42,481 nucleotides of DNA from Desulfuromonadales bacterium (GCA_016650295.1 JAENWA010000093.1:1-42481), one strand, 5' to 3'. Numbered from the stretch's first letter, positions 25,167 through 34,725 are shown. Made by a program: numbers and translations. The notes: generated by a model not told the origin, from the sequence alone.

Positions 25167-25787
25167 TATGAACTAAAATCCCAAAATGAGCTTACGCAGC
25201 GTCAACGACAGGTGCTGCAGTTCATCTCGTCTTTCGCGGACAGTAACGGCTATCCACCTAGTCAACGGGAGATAGCTGGTCATTTGAAGGTATCCGGAAC
25301 CTTGCCAGTCATGAAGCATCTCGATGCGTTGGAGCGTAAGGGGTATATCAAAAGGGATAATGTCAATCGTGGGATCACTCTGAAGACACCGCACAGCCGT
25401 CCCATCTCTCTACCGATCGTTGGCACTGTCCGTGCCGGTCAACTCTCTACGGCAATTGAAGACATTCAGGGGTACTTTTCAGTCGATCAGATGGCAGTCA
25501 AGGGAGCCGATTGCTTTTTCCTAAAAGTATGTGGTGACTCCATGATCAATGCCGGCATTTTAGATGGTGATCTGGCCCTGGTGCGACCGCAGGCTACGGC
25601 AAATAATAAGGACACAGTGATTGCCATGGTTGATGGAGAGGCAACGGTAAAGTGGTTCTATAAGGAGCAAGACCACATTCGTCTGCAGCCGGCAAATTCG
25701 AGTATGAATCCAATCCTCATTTATCCTGAAGACGGTGAAGTGACGATTGTTGGTAAGGTGATAGGTGTTTATCGAAGTATGCAGTAA
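25158..25787 (+). CDS. lexA: LexA repressor, SOS regulator
   Basis: A 209-residue LexA of normal length. The N-terminal winged helix-turn-helix (about 12-75) includes LTQRQRQVLQFI and GYPPSQREIAGHL. The auto-cleavage bond is A93-G94 (VRAGQ), the catalytic serine S128 (GDSM) and the lysine K165 (ATVKW). On DNA damage RecA filaments trigger self-cleavage and derepression. The start at 25158 lies within its own operator, so repression is expected to be tight and autoregulatory. The recognition helix differs from E. coli LexA, as expected for a GGT/ACC-type operator. A small membrane ORF lies 46 bp downstream and uvrA is convergent. Confidence 0.93.
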   Translation: MTTYELKSQNELTQRQRQVLQFISSFADSNGYPPSQREIAGHLKVSGTLPVMKHLDALERKGYIKRDNVNRGITLKTPHSRPISLPIVGTVRAGQLSTAIEDIQGYFSVDQMAVKGADCFFLKVCGDSMINAGILDGDLALVRPQATANNKDTVIAMVDGEATVKWFYKEQDHIRLQPANSSMNPILIYPEDGEVTIVGKVIGVYRSMQ

Positions 25788-25833
25788 TTCAGAAGGTAAC
25801 CTGAGTTGCAAAAAAGTAAAAGGAGATCTTGCG

Positions 25834-26031
25834 ATGGAACCAATTACCTTGTGTGGGCTTGTAATTGTCATGTTTGGATTATGGGTGGAGTTTGAACCGG
25901 GACTGAAGTCCATTGCCAGGGCGGTTTACAAATGTAAGTTTTTTGCAGAGATCATTTCACCATCAACGGTTCAGCGACCTGCATATCTGCGAAAAATGCC
26001 TATCTGTGTAGCTAAGGCATTTCATAATTGA
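25834..26031 (+). CDS. small membrane-associated protein downstream of lexA, 65 aa
   Basis: The ORF starts at ATG 25834 with AAAGGAG about 8 nt upstream and ends before the shared terminator. The N-terminal 18 residues are hydrophobic (ITLCGLVIVMFGLWVEF) and can form a membrane helix; the rest is basic with three or four Cys/Tyr/Lys-rich stretches. It lies 46 bp after lexA on the same strand, with no promoter between them, so it is probably co-transcribed under LexA control. Small SOS-induced membrane proteins often block division or depolarise the membrane; such a role here is inference. I do not recognise the family. Confidence 0.6.
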   Translation: MEPITLCGLVIVMFGLWVEFEPGLKSIARAVYKCKFFAEIISPSTVQRPAYLRKMPICVAKAFHN

Positions 26032-26068
26032 GACGTTGATCTTACGAACTTCTGCCGTAACCCATAAT

Positions 26069-26105
26069 AAAAGACCCGTCGCTTTGCAGCTGACGGGTCT
26101 TTTTT
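26069..26105. terminator. bidirectional terminator between the lexA operon and uvrA
   Basis: AAAAGACCCGTC (26069-26080) pairs with GACGGGTCTTTT (26092-26103) across an 11-base loop, with T-runs on both strands. It serves the convergent lexA and uvrA transcripts. Confidence 0.9.
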
Positions 26106-26130
26106 CATACAGTCACGATCTGCGCACCAG

Positions 26131-29025
<2,895 letters not shown>

Positions 29026-29044
29026 GGTATTCCTTCTTTACTGC

Positions 29045-29062
29045 AGATTGACATTCCAATCT
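29045..29062. promoter_or_regulatory. palindrome upstream of uvrA
   Basis: AGATTG-ACATTC-CAATCT is an inverted repeat with 6-bp arms, 20 bp before the uvrA start. It does not match the lexA self-operator. It may be an operator for uvrA or chance. Confidence 0.35.
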
Positions 29063-29327
29063 ACCACAAAGCGCTTTCAGAATGAAGCGTCTTTGCAATC
29101 CGGACAGTGATCATGACAACAGGCCGACGGTGGATTATTGGCAGAGGTCAATATTAATTTCATTTCAAACCGGCCCGTGATATACGTCTACCTGCCTGCC
29201 CGGTGGCTGTTTCGAGAGCACGGCAAGAAAGGCAACCTGTGCTGAAGGATATGTACACAAACATGTATGAATCCAGGTCAGAAAGGGCCGATGCTGATGA
29301 GATGTCAAGAGGGACTTAGCTGGGAAA
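29063..29327. other. 265-bp non-coding stretch, nothing recognised
   Basis: No ORF with a ribosome binding site, RNA gene or clear repeat was found. It lies between the uvrA leader and the palindrome array and probably holds the uvrA promoter and the edge of the accessory island. Confidence 0.5.
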
Positions 29328-29468
29328 GTTTCTAGCAGTAGAAACCAGGTAACTCGTCAAAAAACATAGAAGTTTATACAGATAGAAACTTGTCATGTTT
29401 ATAGATGTATAAGCTTGTTTCCAATACTATAAACATGTTTATGCCTGTATAAACCCGGTTCTAACCGG
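29328..29468. promoter_or_regulatory. array of five 18-bp palindromes, consensus GTTTATA-N4-TATAAAC
   Basis: Five inverted repeats with 7-bp arms and 4-bp centres lie at 29328-29345, 29372-29389, 29397-29414, 29417-29434 and 29437-29454. Arm pairing is 7/7, 6/7, 6/7, 5/7 and 6/7. The last three repeat on an exact 20-bp period. A separate palindrome CCGGTT-CT-AACCGG follows at 29455-29468. The regular two-turn spacing places all sites on one face of the helix, which suggests cooperative binding of a dimeric protein. No regulator gene is adjacent, and the nearest plus-strand gene starts 170 bp downstream. It could also be an iteron-like origin or partition site. Confidence 0.75.
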
Positions 29469-29497
29469 TGATCTACGAGTTATGCAAATCGAAAAAA

Positions 29498-29614
29498 CTA
29501 CCGTTGTGGATCTGAATTAGATAAACGCCCAACGATAAAGCCTATTATCCCAACCATAAAATAAATTGCTACAAGACAGAATATTTCTACTGGAGTTACA
29601 AGGAGCGCATACAT
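29498..29614 (-). CDS. possible 38-aa single-pass membrane protein
   Basis: An ORF from ATG 29614 to TAG 29498, with GAAGG 5 nt upstream. It encodes a short protein with one strong hydrophobic helix (EIFCLVAIYFMVGIIGFIVG) and a polar Arg/Ser/Asp tail. Its start is only 22 bp from the divergent gene at 29637, so the two would need promoters inside each other's coding region, which counts against one of them. Its 3' end points at the palindrome array. The hydrophobic helix plus ribosome binding site make coding plausible but unproven; low-GC sequence yields hydrophobic ORFs easily. Confidence 0.35.
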   Translation of the reverse strand: MYALLVTPVEIFCLVAIYFMVGIIGFIVGRLSNSDPQR

Positions 29615-29636
29615 ATTAACCTTCAACGGAGTTGCT

Positions 29637-30140
29637 ATGAAAATCCATCTGACTTATTTATCAATAATATTTTTGTTAGCTTTTGGTATTGTTGCTCAGT
29701 ACATAATTGGAAACAAAAAGTTAGTTGATGCAAGTATTATTAGAACAGAAAACATTACTATTTTCGGCAAAGCTGACATTAAAAAAGCCTACGAAGGTTT
29801 TTTTAAAGGGCACCTTGAAGGCCCTAGGCATTGGTATAAACTGGACGAAGATAACTTGTGGGTTGAAACTTATCCAGAGAGACAAGATCACATATTCCAT
29901 ATGTTGCATAAAATAAAAAAAGAAGATGCGTTGACTCCAGATAATAAAACATGCTTTGGCACTATTTTGCAGAGGGTTCATATTGATAATATAAAAGACG
30001 AAGATAGAATGTATAAATATCATTATGATTCCACCGAACAACGTCAAATATTTGTACCTGATGACATAAAATGTTCACAAGCAATGCACCGGTCTGAAGA
30101 TGGCGGAAAGTGGCAAAATGCTTTTTGGTTGACGAAATAA
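29637..30140 (+). CDS. exported or membrane-anchored protein of unknown function
   Basis: A 167-residue protein with an N-terminal signal-anchor (residues 4-24) and an otherwise soluble, charged domain rich in Lys, His, Tyr and Asp. One Cys pair (near 107 and 146) could form a disulfide if exported. No family is recognised. GGAG precedes ATG 29637. Codon use is distinctly AT-rich compared with the core genes, indicating acquired DNA. The stop is 2 bp before an attC-like site, the position expected for the ORF of an integron cassette. Confidence 0.7.
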   Translation: MKIHLTYLSIIFLLAFGIVAQYIIGNKKLVDASIIRTENITIFGKADIKKAYEGFFKGHLEGPRHWYKLDEDNLWVETYPERQDHIFHMLHKIKKEDALTPDNKTCFGTILQRVHIDNIKDEDRMYKYHYDSTEQRQIFVPDDIKCSQAMHRSEDGGKWQNAFWLTK

Positions 30141-30142
30141 TG

Positions 30143-30195
30143 GCATAACCACGTATTTCGACCGGTCAAGCCGGTCAAATCCGACCCCGTTGAAC
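30143..30195 (+). repeat. attC-like site a
   Basis: R'' box GCATAAC (30143-30149); stem ATTT-c-GACCGG (30155-30165) with CCGGTCAAAT (30171-30180), giving 10 bp with unpaired C30159; R' box GTTGAAC (30189-30195), which fits GTTRRRY. Its right half shares 20 of 23 bases with site c. Confidence 0.72.
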
Positions 30196-30221
30196 CAATC
30201 AAAACCAAACCGAGGAAAACT

Positions 30222-30518
30222 ATGATTGATGAACTAAGTAGAGTTGACAACATAGCGAAATATTACTTTTTAGGCATTTCTTTGCTTGCCTTATTTGTAG
30301 CTGGGTCGAGCTTTGCCGCTAACGTCAAATGGTTCAGCGTTATCTGTCTTGCCCTCTCATGTGTTCACTTTTTTGCAGGAATGGGGTTATTACAACGGAA
30401 AAAATGGGGACTTGGTATTGCTCGTTGGTTGGTGGGTATCGATGTATTCAAACGAAGCCCTTTTTCAGAGTGGCTGGCAAACTTAAAGGACAATCAATTG
30501 GATCAATTTTTCAGGTGA
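30222..30518 (+). CDS. small membrane protein of unknown function, 98 aa
   Basis: The protein has two predicted membrane helices (about 15-33 and 37-55) and a hydrophilic, Trp-rich C-terminal third (GLGIARWLVGIDVFKRSPFSEW). ATG 30222 has GAGGAAA just upstream and lies 26 bp after the GTT box of attC-like site a. Base composition is AT-rich like its neighbour. I recognise no family. As a cassette gene it would be transcribed from a promoter further upstream or its own. It is followed by a 130-bp non-coding stretch before the next site, longer than usual for a cassette. Confidence 0.7.
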   Translation: MIDELSRVDNIAKYYFLGISLLALFVAGSSFAANVKWFSVICLALSCVHFFAGMGLLQRKKWGLGIARWLVGIDVFKRSPFSEWLANLKDNQLDQFFR

Positions 30519-30648
30519 AGTGAATCGGCAGATCGGAAAACGGGAGACAAAATACGACTGCGGAAACGAGGAGAGAATAACCTGAAAAGCTCAGAATCGC
30601 TGCTGGAGTCGCTTAGCGAAGTGATAGCAACGAAGTGAGAAAAAAGAG

Positions 30649-30707
30649 GTTCAACAAGACAGAAGCAGCGGCCAAAAAACCGCCGCTGTTCTGCCAAACC
30701 GTTAGTG
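30649..30707 (+). repeat. attC-like site b, 59 bp
   Basis: R'' box GTTCAAC (30649-30655, fits RYYYAAC); stem CAGAA-g-CAGCGGC (30660-30672) with GCCGCTGTTCTG (30682-30693), 12 perfect pairs with unpaired G30665; R' box GTTAGTG (30701-30707), which keeps the GTT core but not the full consensus. The total length equals the classical 59-base element. Confidence 0.75.
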
Positions 30708-30725
30708 CAATAAATAGGATTAAAA

Positions 30726-30854
30726 ATGAATGTCCTGGAATTGCTTGAAGCGGTAGGTCTTATTAGCGCTGCGCCTTTAATTGGTGTTGCAATACTTGCT
30801 GTCGTTTTCTTCGTTTTCAAAGCAGAAGAAAAAAGGATCACAGAAGAGGATTGA
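30726..30854 (+). CDS. 42-aa membrane microprotein coupled to a kinase gene
   Basis: The ORF runs from ATG 30726 (AGGA about 7 nt upstream) to TGA 30854. It starts 18 bp after attC-like site b, exactly where a cassette gene begins. The protein has a short acidic N-terminus, one transmembrane helix (about 11-32, ending VVFFVFKA) and a charged tail (EEKRITEED). Its stop overlaps the ATG of the downstream response regulator-kinase (TGATG), so the two are translationally coupled. The helix-plus-charged-tail form resembles small kinase-modulating membrane peptides, but no homologue is known to me. A leader role that simply improves kinase translation is the alternative. Confidence 0.6.
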   Translation: MNVLELLEAVGLISAAPLIGVAILAVVFFVFKAEEKRITEED

Positions 30855-32431
30855 TGATGAAAAACAGACCTGTAATATTAGTTGTTGATGACCAGATCCA
30901 GAACATTCAACTTCTCGAAGGTCTTCTTGTCCGGCAGGGGTATGAAATTATCCAGGCGGAAAGCGGTGAAGAAGCGCTGGGAAAACTTTCCGGCAATCAA
31001 GTTGATCTGGTTCTGCTGGACGTAAAGATGCCAAGGATGTCCGGTTTCGAAGTGCTGACTAAAATACGCGCTGATAAAAAGACACAGCGTATCCCCGTAG
31101 TAATGATCACGGCGTATAAAGAGAACGAAGCCAGGGTAAAAGCCCTTGAATCAGGATGCGATGATTTTATCTCCAAACCTTTTGATCAATATGAGCTTCT
31201 AGCCAGGGTAAAGTCGCTGCTCAGAATCAAGTATCTGAATGATGAAGTAGAGGAAGCCCGCGAATTAGCCGAGAACATTATCAACACGGTGCGTGAACCC
31301 TTGATTTCTCTGGATCATGACTTCAGGGTGGTCACCGCCAGCCGTTCCTTCTATGAATTTTTCAAGGTAAAACCGGAAGAGACCGTGGGGCAGCTTATTT
31401 ATGACCTGGGCAACAAGCAGTGGGATATCCCCAGGCTGCGGGAACTGCTGGAAACCATTCTCCCCCAACATACAACCTTTGACAACTATGAAGTTGAACA
31501 CGATTTTGCCACAATCGGCAGGCGCATAATGCTTCTGAATGCCCGACAGATTCAAAGTGCGTCGGGAAATGGTCGGATTATCCTTCTGGCTATGGAGGAC
31601 ATTACCGAACGCAAGCAGGCGGAAGAGGAGATCAAGGGGCTGAGCTTGAGCCTGGCGTCGCGGGCCGCCGATCTGGAAGACTCCAATCGTGAGCTGGCGG
31701 CGTTCAATTATACGGTTTCCCACGACCTGCGCCAGCCGTTAAATAATATCAGCTCCGCCTGTCAGGCAATTGAGATGCTGGGTGGCGACAAACTCGATGA
31801 GGGAAACAAAGGTTATCTCAAAATGGCCATTGATGGGGTCGAGAGCATGAGCAAACTTATCTCGACTCTTCTCAGATTCTCTCGTTCTGCGCACAGTGAA
31901 TTGCAACTAAAACTGGTTGATCTCGGCGAAATTGCGAATGAAATAGCTGCGACTCTGAGATTGACTGAGCCCAAACGACAAGTAACGTTCAAGATTGCCG
32001 ACGGAGTAATGGCCCATTGTGACCCGGATCTACTGAAGGTGGTTCTGGAGAATTTTCTCGGCAATGCCTGGAAATATACAGGCAAACAGAGGGAGGCGAT
32101 TATAGAATTCGGTTCGGCAGAAATTGCCGGGGCGACGGCTTTCTTCATTCGGGACAACGGGCCAGGCTTCAGCATGCCGGATGCGGAAGAACTATTTATC
32201 CCCTTCAAGCGCCTGCCAGGAACGGCAGAGTTCACAGGGCACGGCATCGGCCTGGCCACGGTTGAGAGGATCATCCGGCGCCACGGCGGGAAGGTGTGGG
32301 CAGAGGGGGTGCCGGGCAAGGGGGCGACGTTTTACTTCACTGTGCCAGCCGAGGAGCCATTGCGGACCAAATGGACTGACGTCAATATTGCATCGGTCCT
32401 TCTGGAGTCGGACCAAGTTAATGTATTATAA
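30854..32431 (+). CDS. REC-PAS-histidine kinase in a cassette-like setting
   Basis: About 525 residues from ATG 30854 (ATG 30857 is also possible). The receiver domain has acidic pair D12/D13, phospho-acceptor D56 (LLDVKMP) and K108 (ISKPF). A PAS domain spans about 135-255 (ending DITERK); HisKA has H290 in TVSHDLRQPL; HATPase_c has NFLGNAWKYT, DNGPGF and GIGLATVERI. The catalytic core is of the same subtype as the kinase at 482. There is no membrane segment. The last 25 residues beyond the ATPase domain are unusual. It lies between attC-like sites b and c, which would make it an unusually large cassette cargo; cassettes normally carry short ORFs. Confidence 0.88.
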   Translation: MMKNRPVILVVDDQIQNIQLLEGLLVRQGYEIIQAESGEEALGKLSGNQVDLVLLDVKMPRMSGFEVLTKIRADKKTQRIPVVMITAYKENEARVKALESGCDDFISKPFDQYELLARVKSLLRIKYLNDEVEEARELAENIINTVREPLISLDHDFRVVTASRSFYEFFKVKPEETVGQLIYDLGNKQWDIPRLRELLETILPQHTTFDNYEVEHDFATIGRRIMLLNARQIQSASGNGRIILLAMEDITERKQAEEEIKGLSLSLASRAADLEDSNRELAAFNYTVSHDLRQPLNNISSACQAIEMLGGDKLDEGNKGYLKMAIDGVESMSKLISTLLRFSRSAHSELQLKLVDLGEIANEIAATLRLTEPKRQVTFKIADGVMAHCDPDLLKVVLENFLGNAWKYTGKQREAIIEFGSAEIAGATAFFIRDNGPGFSMPDAEELFIPFKRLPGTAEFTGHGIGLATVERIIRRHGGKVWAEGVPGKGATFYFTVPAEEPLRTKWTDVNIASVLLESDQVNVL

Positions 32432-32536
32432 ATATAAAACTAATGGTCAAAAAAACCTCCATTTACTGCCTTAAAGAAAAGTTTTTGCATGAACAGAAAA
32501 AGGGGACGGATTTATTTTATACGCTAGAAAAGTCAC

Positions 32537-32607
32537 TTCCAACCATGTACTTGGACCGTGACCGTGCAATAAAACTGCCCGGCAGGTCAAGTCCGGCCCC
32601 GTTGGAC
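32537..32607 (+). repeat. attC-like site c, 71 bp
   Basis: R'' box TTCCAAC (32537-32543) pairs 6 of 7 with R' box GTTGGAC (32601-32607). Stem ACTTG-g-ACC (32549-32557) with GGTCAAGT (32585-32592), 8 pairs with unpaired G32554: the textbook 9/8 L''/L' arrangement. A 27-base terminal segment lies between the arms. Confidence 0.75.
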
Positions 32608-32639
32608 ATGAAATTAAAGAAGGACAGATAAAGGAATAG

Positions 32640-32735
32640 ATGATGCCCATCGTAATCTATCCAAAGAAGTCTCCATCTGAAAAACTCGCATGCCTCTGTG
32701 ATGATTGTTGGGAGCTTGACACGCGGCCCTTCTGA
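32640..32735 (+). CDS. 31-aa cysteine-containing cassette ORF
   Basis: The ORF runs from ATG 32640 (AAGGA 4 nt upstream) to TGA 32735. It starts 33 bp after the GTT box of attC-like site c and ends 16 bp before the AAC box of site d, the snug fit expected of a cassette gene. The product has three cysteines in CLCDDC, which could bind a metal ion with D residues nearby, and a basic N-terminal half. No family is recognised. Its short length makes coding uncertain, but the position supports it. Confidence 0.5.
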   Translation: MMPIVIYPKKSPSEKLACLCDDCWELDTRPF

Positions 32736-32751
32736 TTACCAGAGTGAGAAT

Positions 32752-32804
32752 GTCCAACAATCGGCGGCAGCGGTGAACCCGCTGCGCCTCACAACCGGTT
32801 ACGC
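32752..32804 (+). repeat. attC-like site d, 53 bp
   Basis: R'' box GTCCAAC (32752-32758, fits RYYYAAC); stem GGCG-g-CAGCGG (32763-32773) with CCGCTGCGCC (32779-32788), 10 pairs with unpaired G32767 and a 5-base loop; R' box GTTACGC (32798-32804) with a divergent second half. Confidence 0.7.
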
Positions 32805-32875
32805 GATCGTGCAAATTGAGTACAGGATTTTCTTATAGAAAAAGGATTGCAGGGAAATTTACAGGAGGATAGCGC

Positions 32876-33550
32876 ATGAAAACGAATACACTGAAGAATC
32901 TTGTCAAAAAAGCCAGGGGTGAACTTTCCTGGCCGGCCAAGGAAGTTGCGCAGGAATCCGGTCCGCTGCGCATTTTTTCAGATCCCGTGGACAGGGCCCA
33001 TACAATTTTCCTGCCAACGGCCCGCCTTGGGAAGGGTCAGGATCAGGAACTCCTCTACCTTCACGAACTGGGACATGCCCTGCTGTGTGAACGAGTCCAT
33101 CCATTTTTTTCCAGCGGTTTTCCTATCGCCGGTCTGGACGAGGGGCAGGTCCTGGCGGTTTCGTCGGTGCTCTACACCGCCAGTGACTGGTTTGTCGGCC
33201 ACTGGTTGATGGAATTCTGCCCTGATGTGGCTATCGCCGAATTGGAAAAAGAGTATGAGGCGACTGTCGTGATGATGGAAAAGGGAGAGCCTGAGAGCAT
33301 CGATAAATTTTTTGTGGCCGTCCTGATCATCGCCCAATCCATAAAATATCTCAAAGTGCCGGTGGAAAGCTCAGGCTTCCTGGATGCGGCTATCAAGGCA
33401 TTCCTGGCGGTTCCTCCCGAAAAACCGTCTCTCCTGAAGATCGAGAATTTGATCAACTCGCTCCTGTCTCTGGGGGCGCCATTCAGATGCCGGCATAAGA
33501 ACAGTGAGGGGCAGGATGTGCTGGAATTTTACCGGGCTTCTGAAGAGTAG
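32876..33550 (+). CDS. HELGH zinc-metallopeptidase-like protein, unknown family
   Basis: A 224-residue soluble protein. HELGH at 63-67 within LYLHELGHALLCE is the zinc-binding signature of many metallopeptidases, including the ImmA/IrrE group; E72 or another acidic residue in the following helices could be the third ligand. No signal peptide or other domain is seen. AGGAGG precedes ATG 32876. It is the first gene after attC-like site d, 71 bp beyond the GTT box, and its stop is directly abutted by a MITE whose target duplication begins inside the TAG codon. If ImmA-like, it might cleave a repressor; nothing in the neighbourhood identifies one. Confidence 0.68.
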   Translation: MKTNTLKNLVKKARGELSWPAKEVAQESGPLRIFSDPVDRAHTIFLPTARLGKGQDQELLYLHELGHALLCERVHPFFSSGFPIAGLDEGQVLAVSSVLYTASDWFVGHWLMEFCPDVAIAELEKEYEATVVMMEKGEPESIDKFFVAVLIIAQSIKYLKVPVESSGFLDAAIKAFLAVPPEKPSLLKIENLINSLLSLGAPFRCRHKNSEGQDVLEFYRASEE

Positions 33551-33552
33551 AT

Positions 33553-33730
33553 AGTTTCCATCCGGAAACTCCGGATGAGAAACTGTTGGTTTCCGGTTTG
33601 GAAAGGAGAAGTTTTTTGTCCTGGCAAGGAAATCGAGGTATTACGCGGAGGCGTACATCAGTACGCCGCACAAGTAAGCCCGAAGATTGACACCGCCAGG
33701 GCGAAAAAGAACCCTTTCCGGACGGAAACT
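33553..33730. repeat. MITE with 4-bp target duplication (family C), 178 bp
   Basis: The ends AGTTTCCATCCGGAAA (33553-33568) and the inverse of AGTTTCCGTCCGGAAA (33715-33730) differ at one position. AGAT flanks both ends (33549-33552 and 33731-33734), a clear target duplication. The left end also folds into its own hairpin (CATCCGGA-AAC-TCCGGATG with AGTTTC/GAAACT outside). No ORF is inside. Confidence 0.88.
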
Positions 33731-33778
33731 AGATACGGTCTCATGGCGGGGGCAGCTATCCTCACCAATCACACCACG

Positions 33779-34648
33779 TCACACAATAATCCCGGCAAAA
33801 TCAGCCACCACGCTGATCCGGACCGGAAACTGCCCGAGATAGTCGCCGTCCAGCTGGATCGCTCGTTCGCCCTCCACCTGGACCTGCCCGGCGCGCAGCA
33901 GCGCTACGTCACCTGGCCTGCAGGGCCGTCCCGCCATGACGGCTGTGATGATCCGCAGATAGGACCAGCGGCTTTCGGTCGTGATGCAGAACAGATCCAG
34001 CAGCGGCTCGAACAGGTTCGCTTCGGGGGTCAAGACCAGGTTGCCGCCATATCGGGAGCCATTGCAGACGATGACCGAATGGCACTCTACGCTATGGCCG
34101 TCCGCCAGCAGCGTAAATCGCCCCTGCGGCCACTTCAGCAGGCAGCGCAGGGCCGAGAGCAGGTAGGCGCCTTTCTTGAGCAGCCGCTTTTCCCGGACCC
34201 GCACCCCACCTACAATGTCGCCGTCCAGGCCGATGCCGGCCATCAGAACAAAGCGCTGGGCAGCAAATCCGGCCCGTTCGAGCACACCGACCGAGAGCTT
34301 CCGCGTGCTGCCCCTGGCGATACGGCCGATGCCGTCGGCAACAGAGCCAATCCCCAGTTCCAGGGCCAGCACGTTGGCGGTTCCCACCGGAAGAACCGCC
34401 AGGGTGGCGCGCCCCGGCGACAGGGCATTGATCACGGCATTGATCGTGCCGTCGCCGCCAGCCACGATCACCAGCGGATTTTCCGAAGCGGCTTCAATTT
34501 CGGCGCAGACACGCCGGGCATCGTCCGGACCGGTTACAGTCCGGCATTCGGGGAAAAAGCCCGCGCCCTGCAATGAGGAGAGGATCTCGTCATGCAGGGC
34601 ACGGGAATAGGAGCCGGAGAGCGGATTTATGAGGAGGAAACTGTTCAT
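33779..34648 (-). CDS. diacylglycerol/lipid kinase-family protein
   Basis: A 289-residue protein of the DAGK catalytic-domain family. The nucleotide-binding loop is GGDGT at 64-68; upstream is the LLINPLSGSYSR opening motif and downstream PVGTANVLALELG (usually GTANDFAR-like) and MAGIGLDGDIV. The C-terminal beta-sandwich ends in VQVEGERAIQLDGDYLGQFP, typical of YegS/DgkB proteins. These phosphorylate diacylglycerol or related lipids, or sphingosine-like substrates, using ATP at the membrane surface. The exact substrate cannot be told. It is transcribed after glmU on the same strand, with a heptamer repeat array between the two. Confidence 0.88.
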   Translation of the reverse strand: MNSFLLINPLSGSYSRALHDEILSSLQGAGFFPECRTVTGPDDARRVCAEIEAASENPLVIVAGGDGTINAVINALSPGRATLAVLPVGTANVLALELGIGSVADGIGRIARGSTRKLSVGVLERAGFAAQRFVLMAGIGLDGDIVGGVRVREKRLLKKGAYLLSALRCLLKWPQGRFTLLADGHSVECHSVIVCNGSRYGGNLVLTPEANLFEPLLDLFCITTESRWSYLRIITAVMAGRPCRPGDVALLRAGQVQVEGERAIQLDGDYLGQFPVRISVVADFAGIIV

Positions 34649-34655
34649 AGTGTCA

Positions 34656-34725
34656 GGTTGAAGGTTGAAGGTTGAAGGTTGAAGGTTGAAAGTTGAAGGT
34701 TGGAGGCTGAAGGTTGAAGACTGAA
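34656..34725 (+). repeat. GGTTGAA heptamer array, 10 units
   Basis: Five exact GGTTGAA units (34656-34690) are followed by five variants (AGTTGAA, GGTTGGA, GGCTGAA, GGTTGAA, GACTGAA). The tail can pair with an inverse stretch at about 34731-34753. It lies just upstream of the lipid-kinase start on the minus strand. The same heptamer occurs at 2050-2091. Confidence 0.93.

Larger units (their letters stand above)
30143..32804 (+). mobile_element. integron-type gene cassette array without integrase (CALIN-like)
   Basis: Four attC-like sites (30143, 30649, 32537, 32752) are all in the same orientation and separate ORFs on the plus strand. Every site has an AAC box, a hairpin with a single unpaired base in the 5' arm and a GTT box. 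The distance from the AAC box to the unpaired base is 9-11 nt in all four. ORFs begin 17-33 bp after three of the four GTT boxes. No tyrosine recombinase gene is in the window. Cassettes would be 30190-30701, 30702-32601 and 32602-32798, with partial ones on each side. Confidence 0.72.

Noticed and set aside
29527..29636. Possible fifth attC site before the gene at 29637 (GCCCAAC box)
   Set aside because: No matching GTT box and no stem with an unpaired base at the right distance.
32494..32520. GGGGACGGATTTATTTT stretch resembling repeats found near REP-associated transposases
   Set aside because: Only one copy is present and there is no inverted partner or transposase in the window.
32443..32631. 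62-codon ORF after the cassette kinase
   Set aside because: It runs through attC-like site c and lacks a ribosome binding site; chance frame.
34656..34725. Tandem repeats considered as CRISPR
   Set aside because: Units are 7 bp with no spacers and no cas genes nearby.
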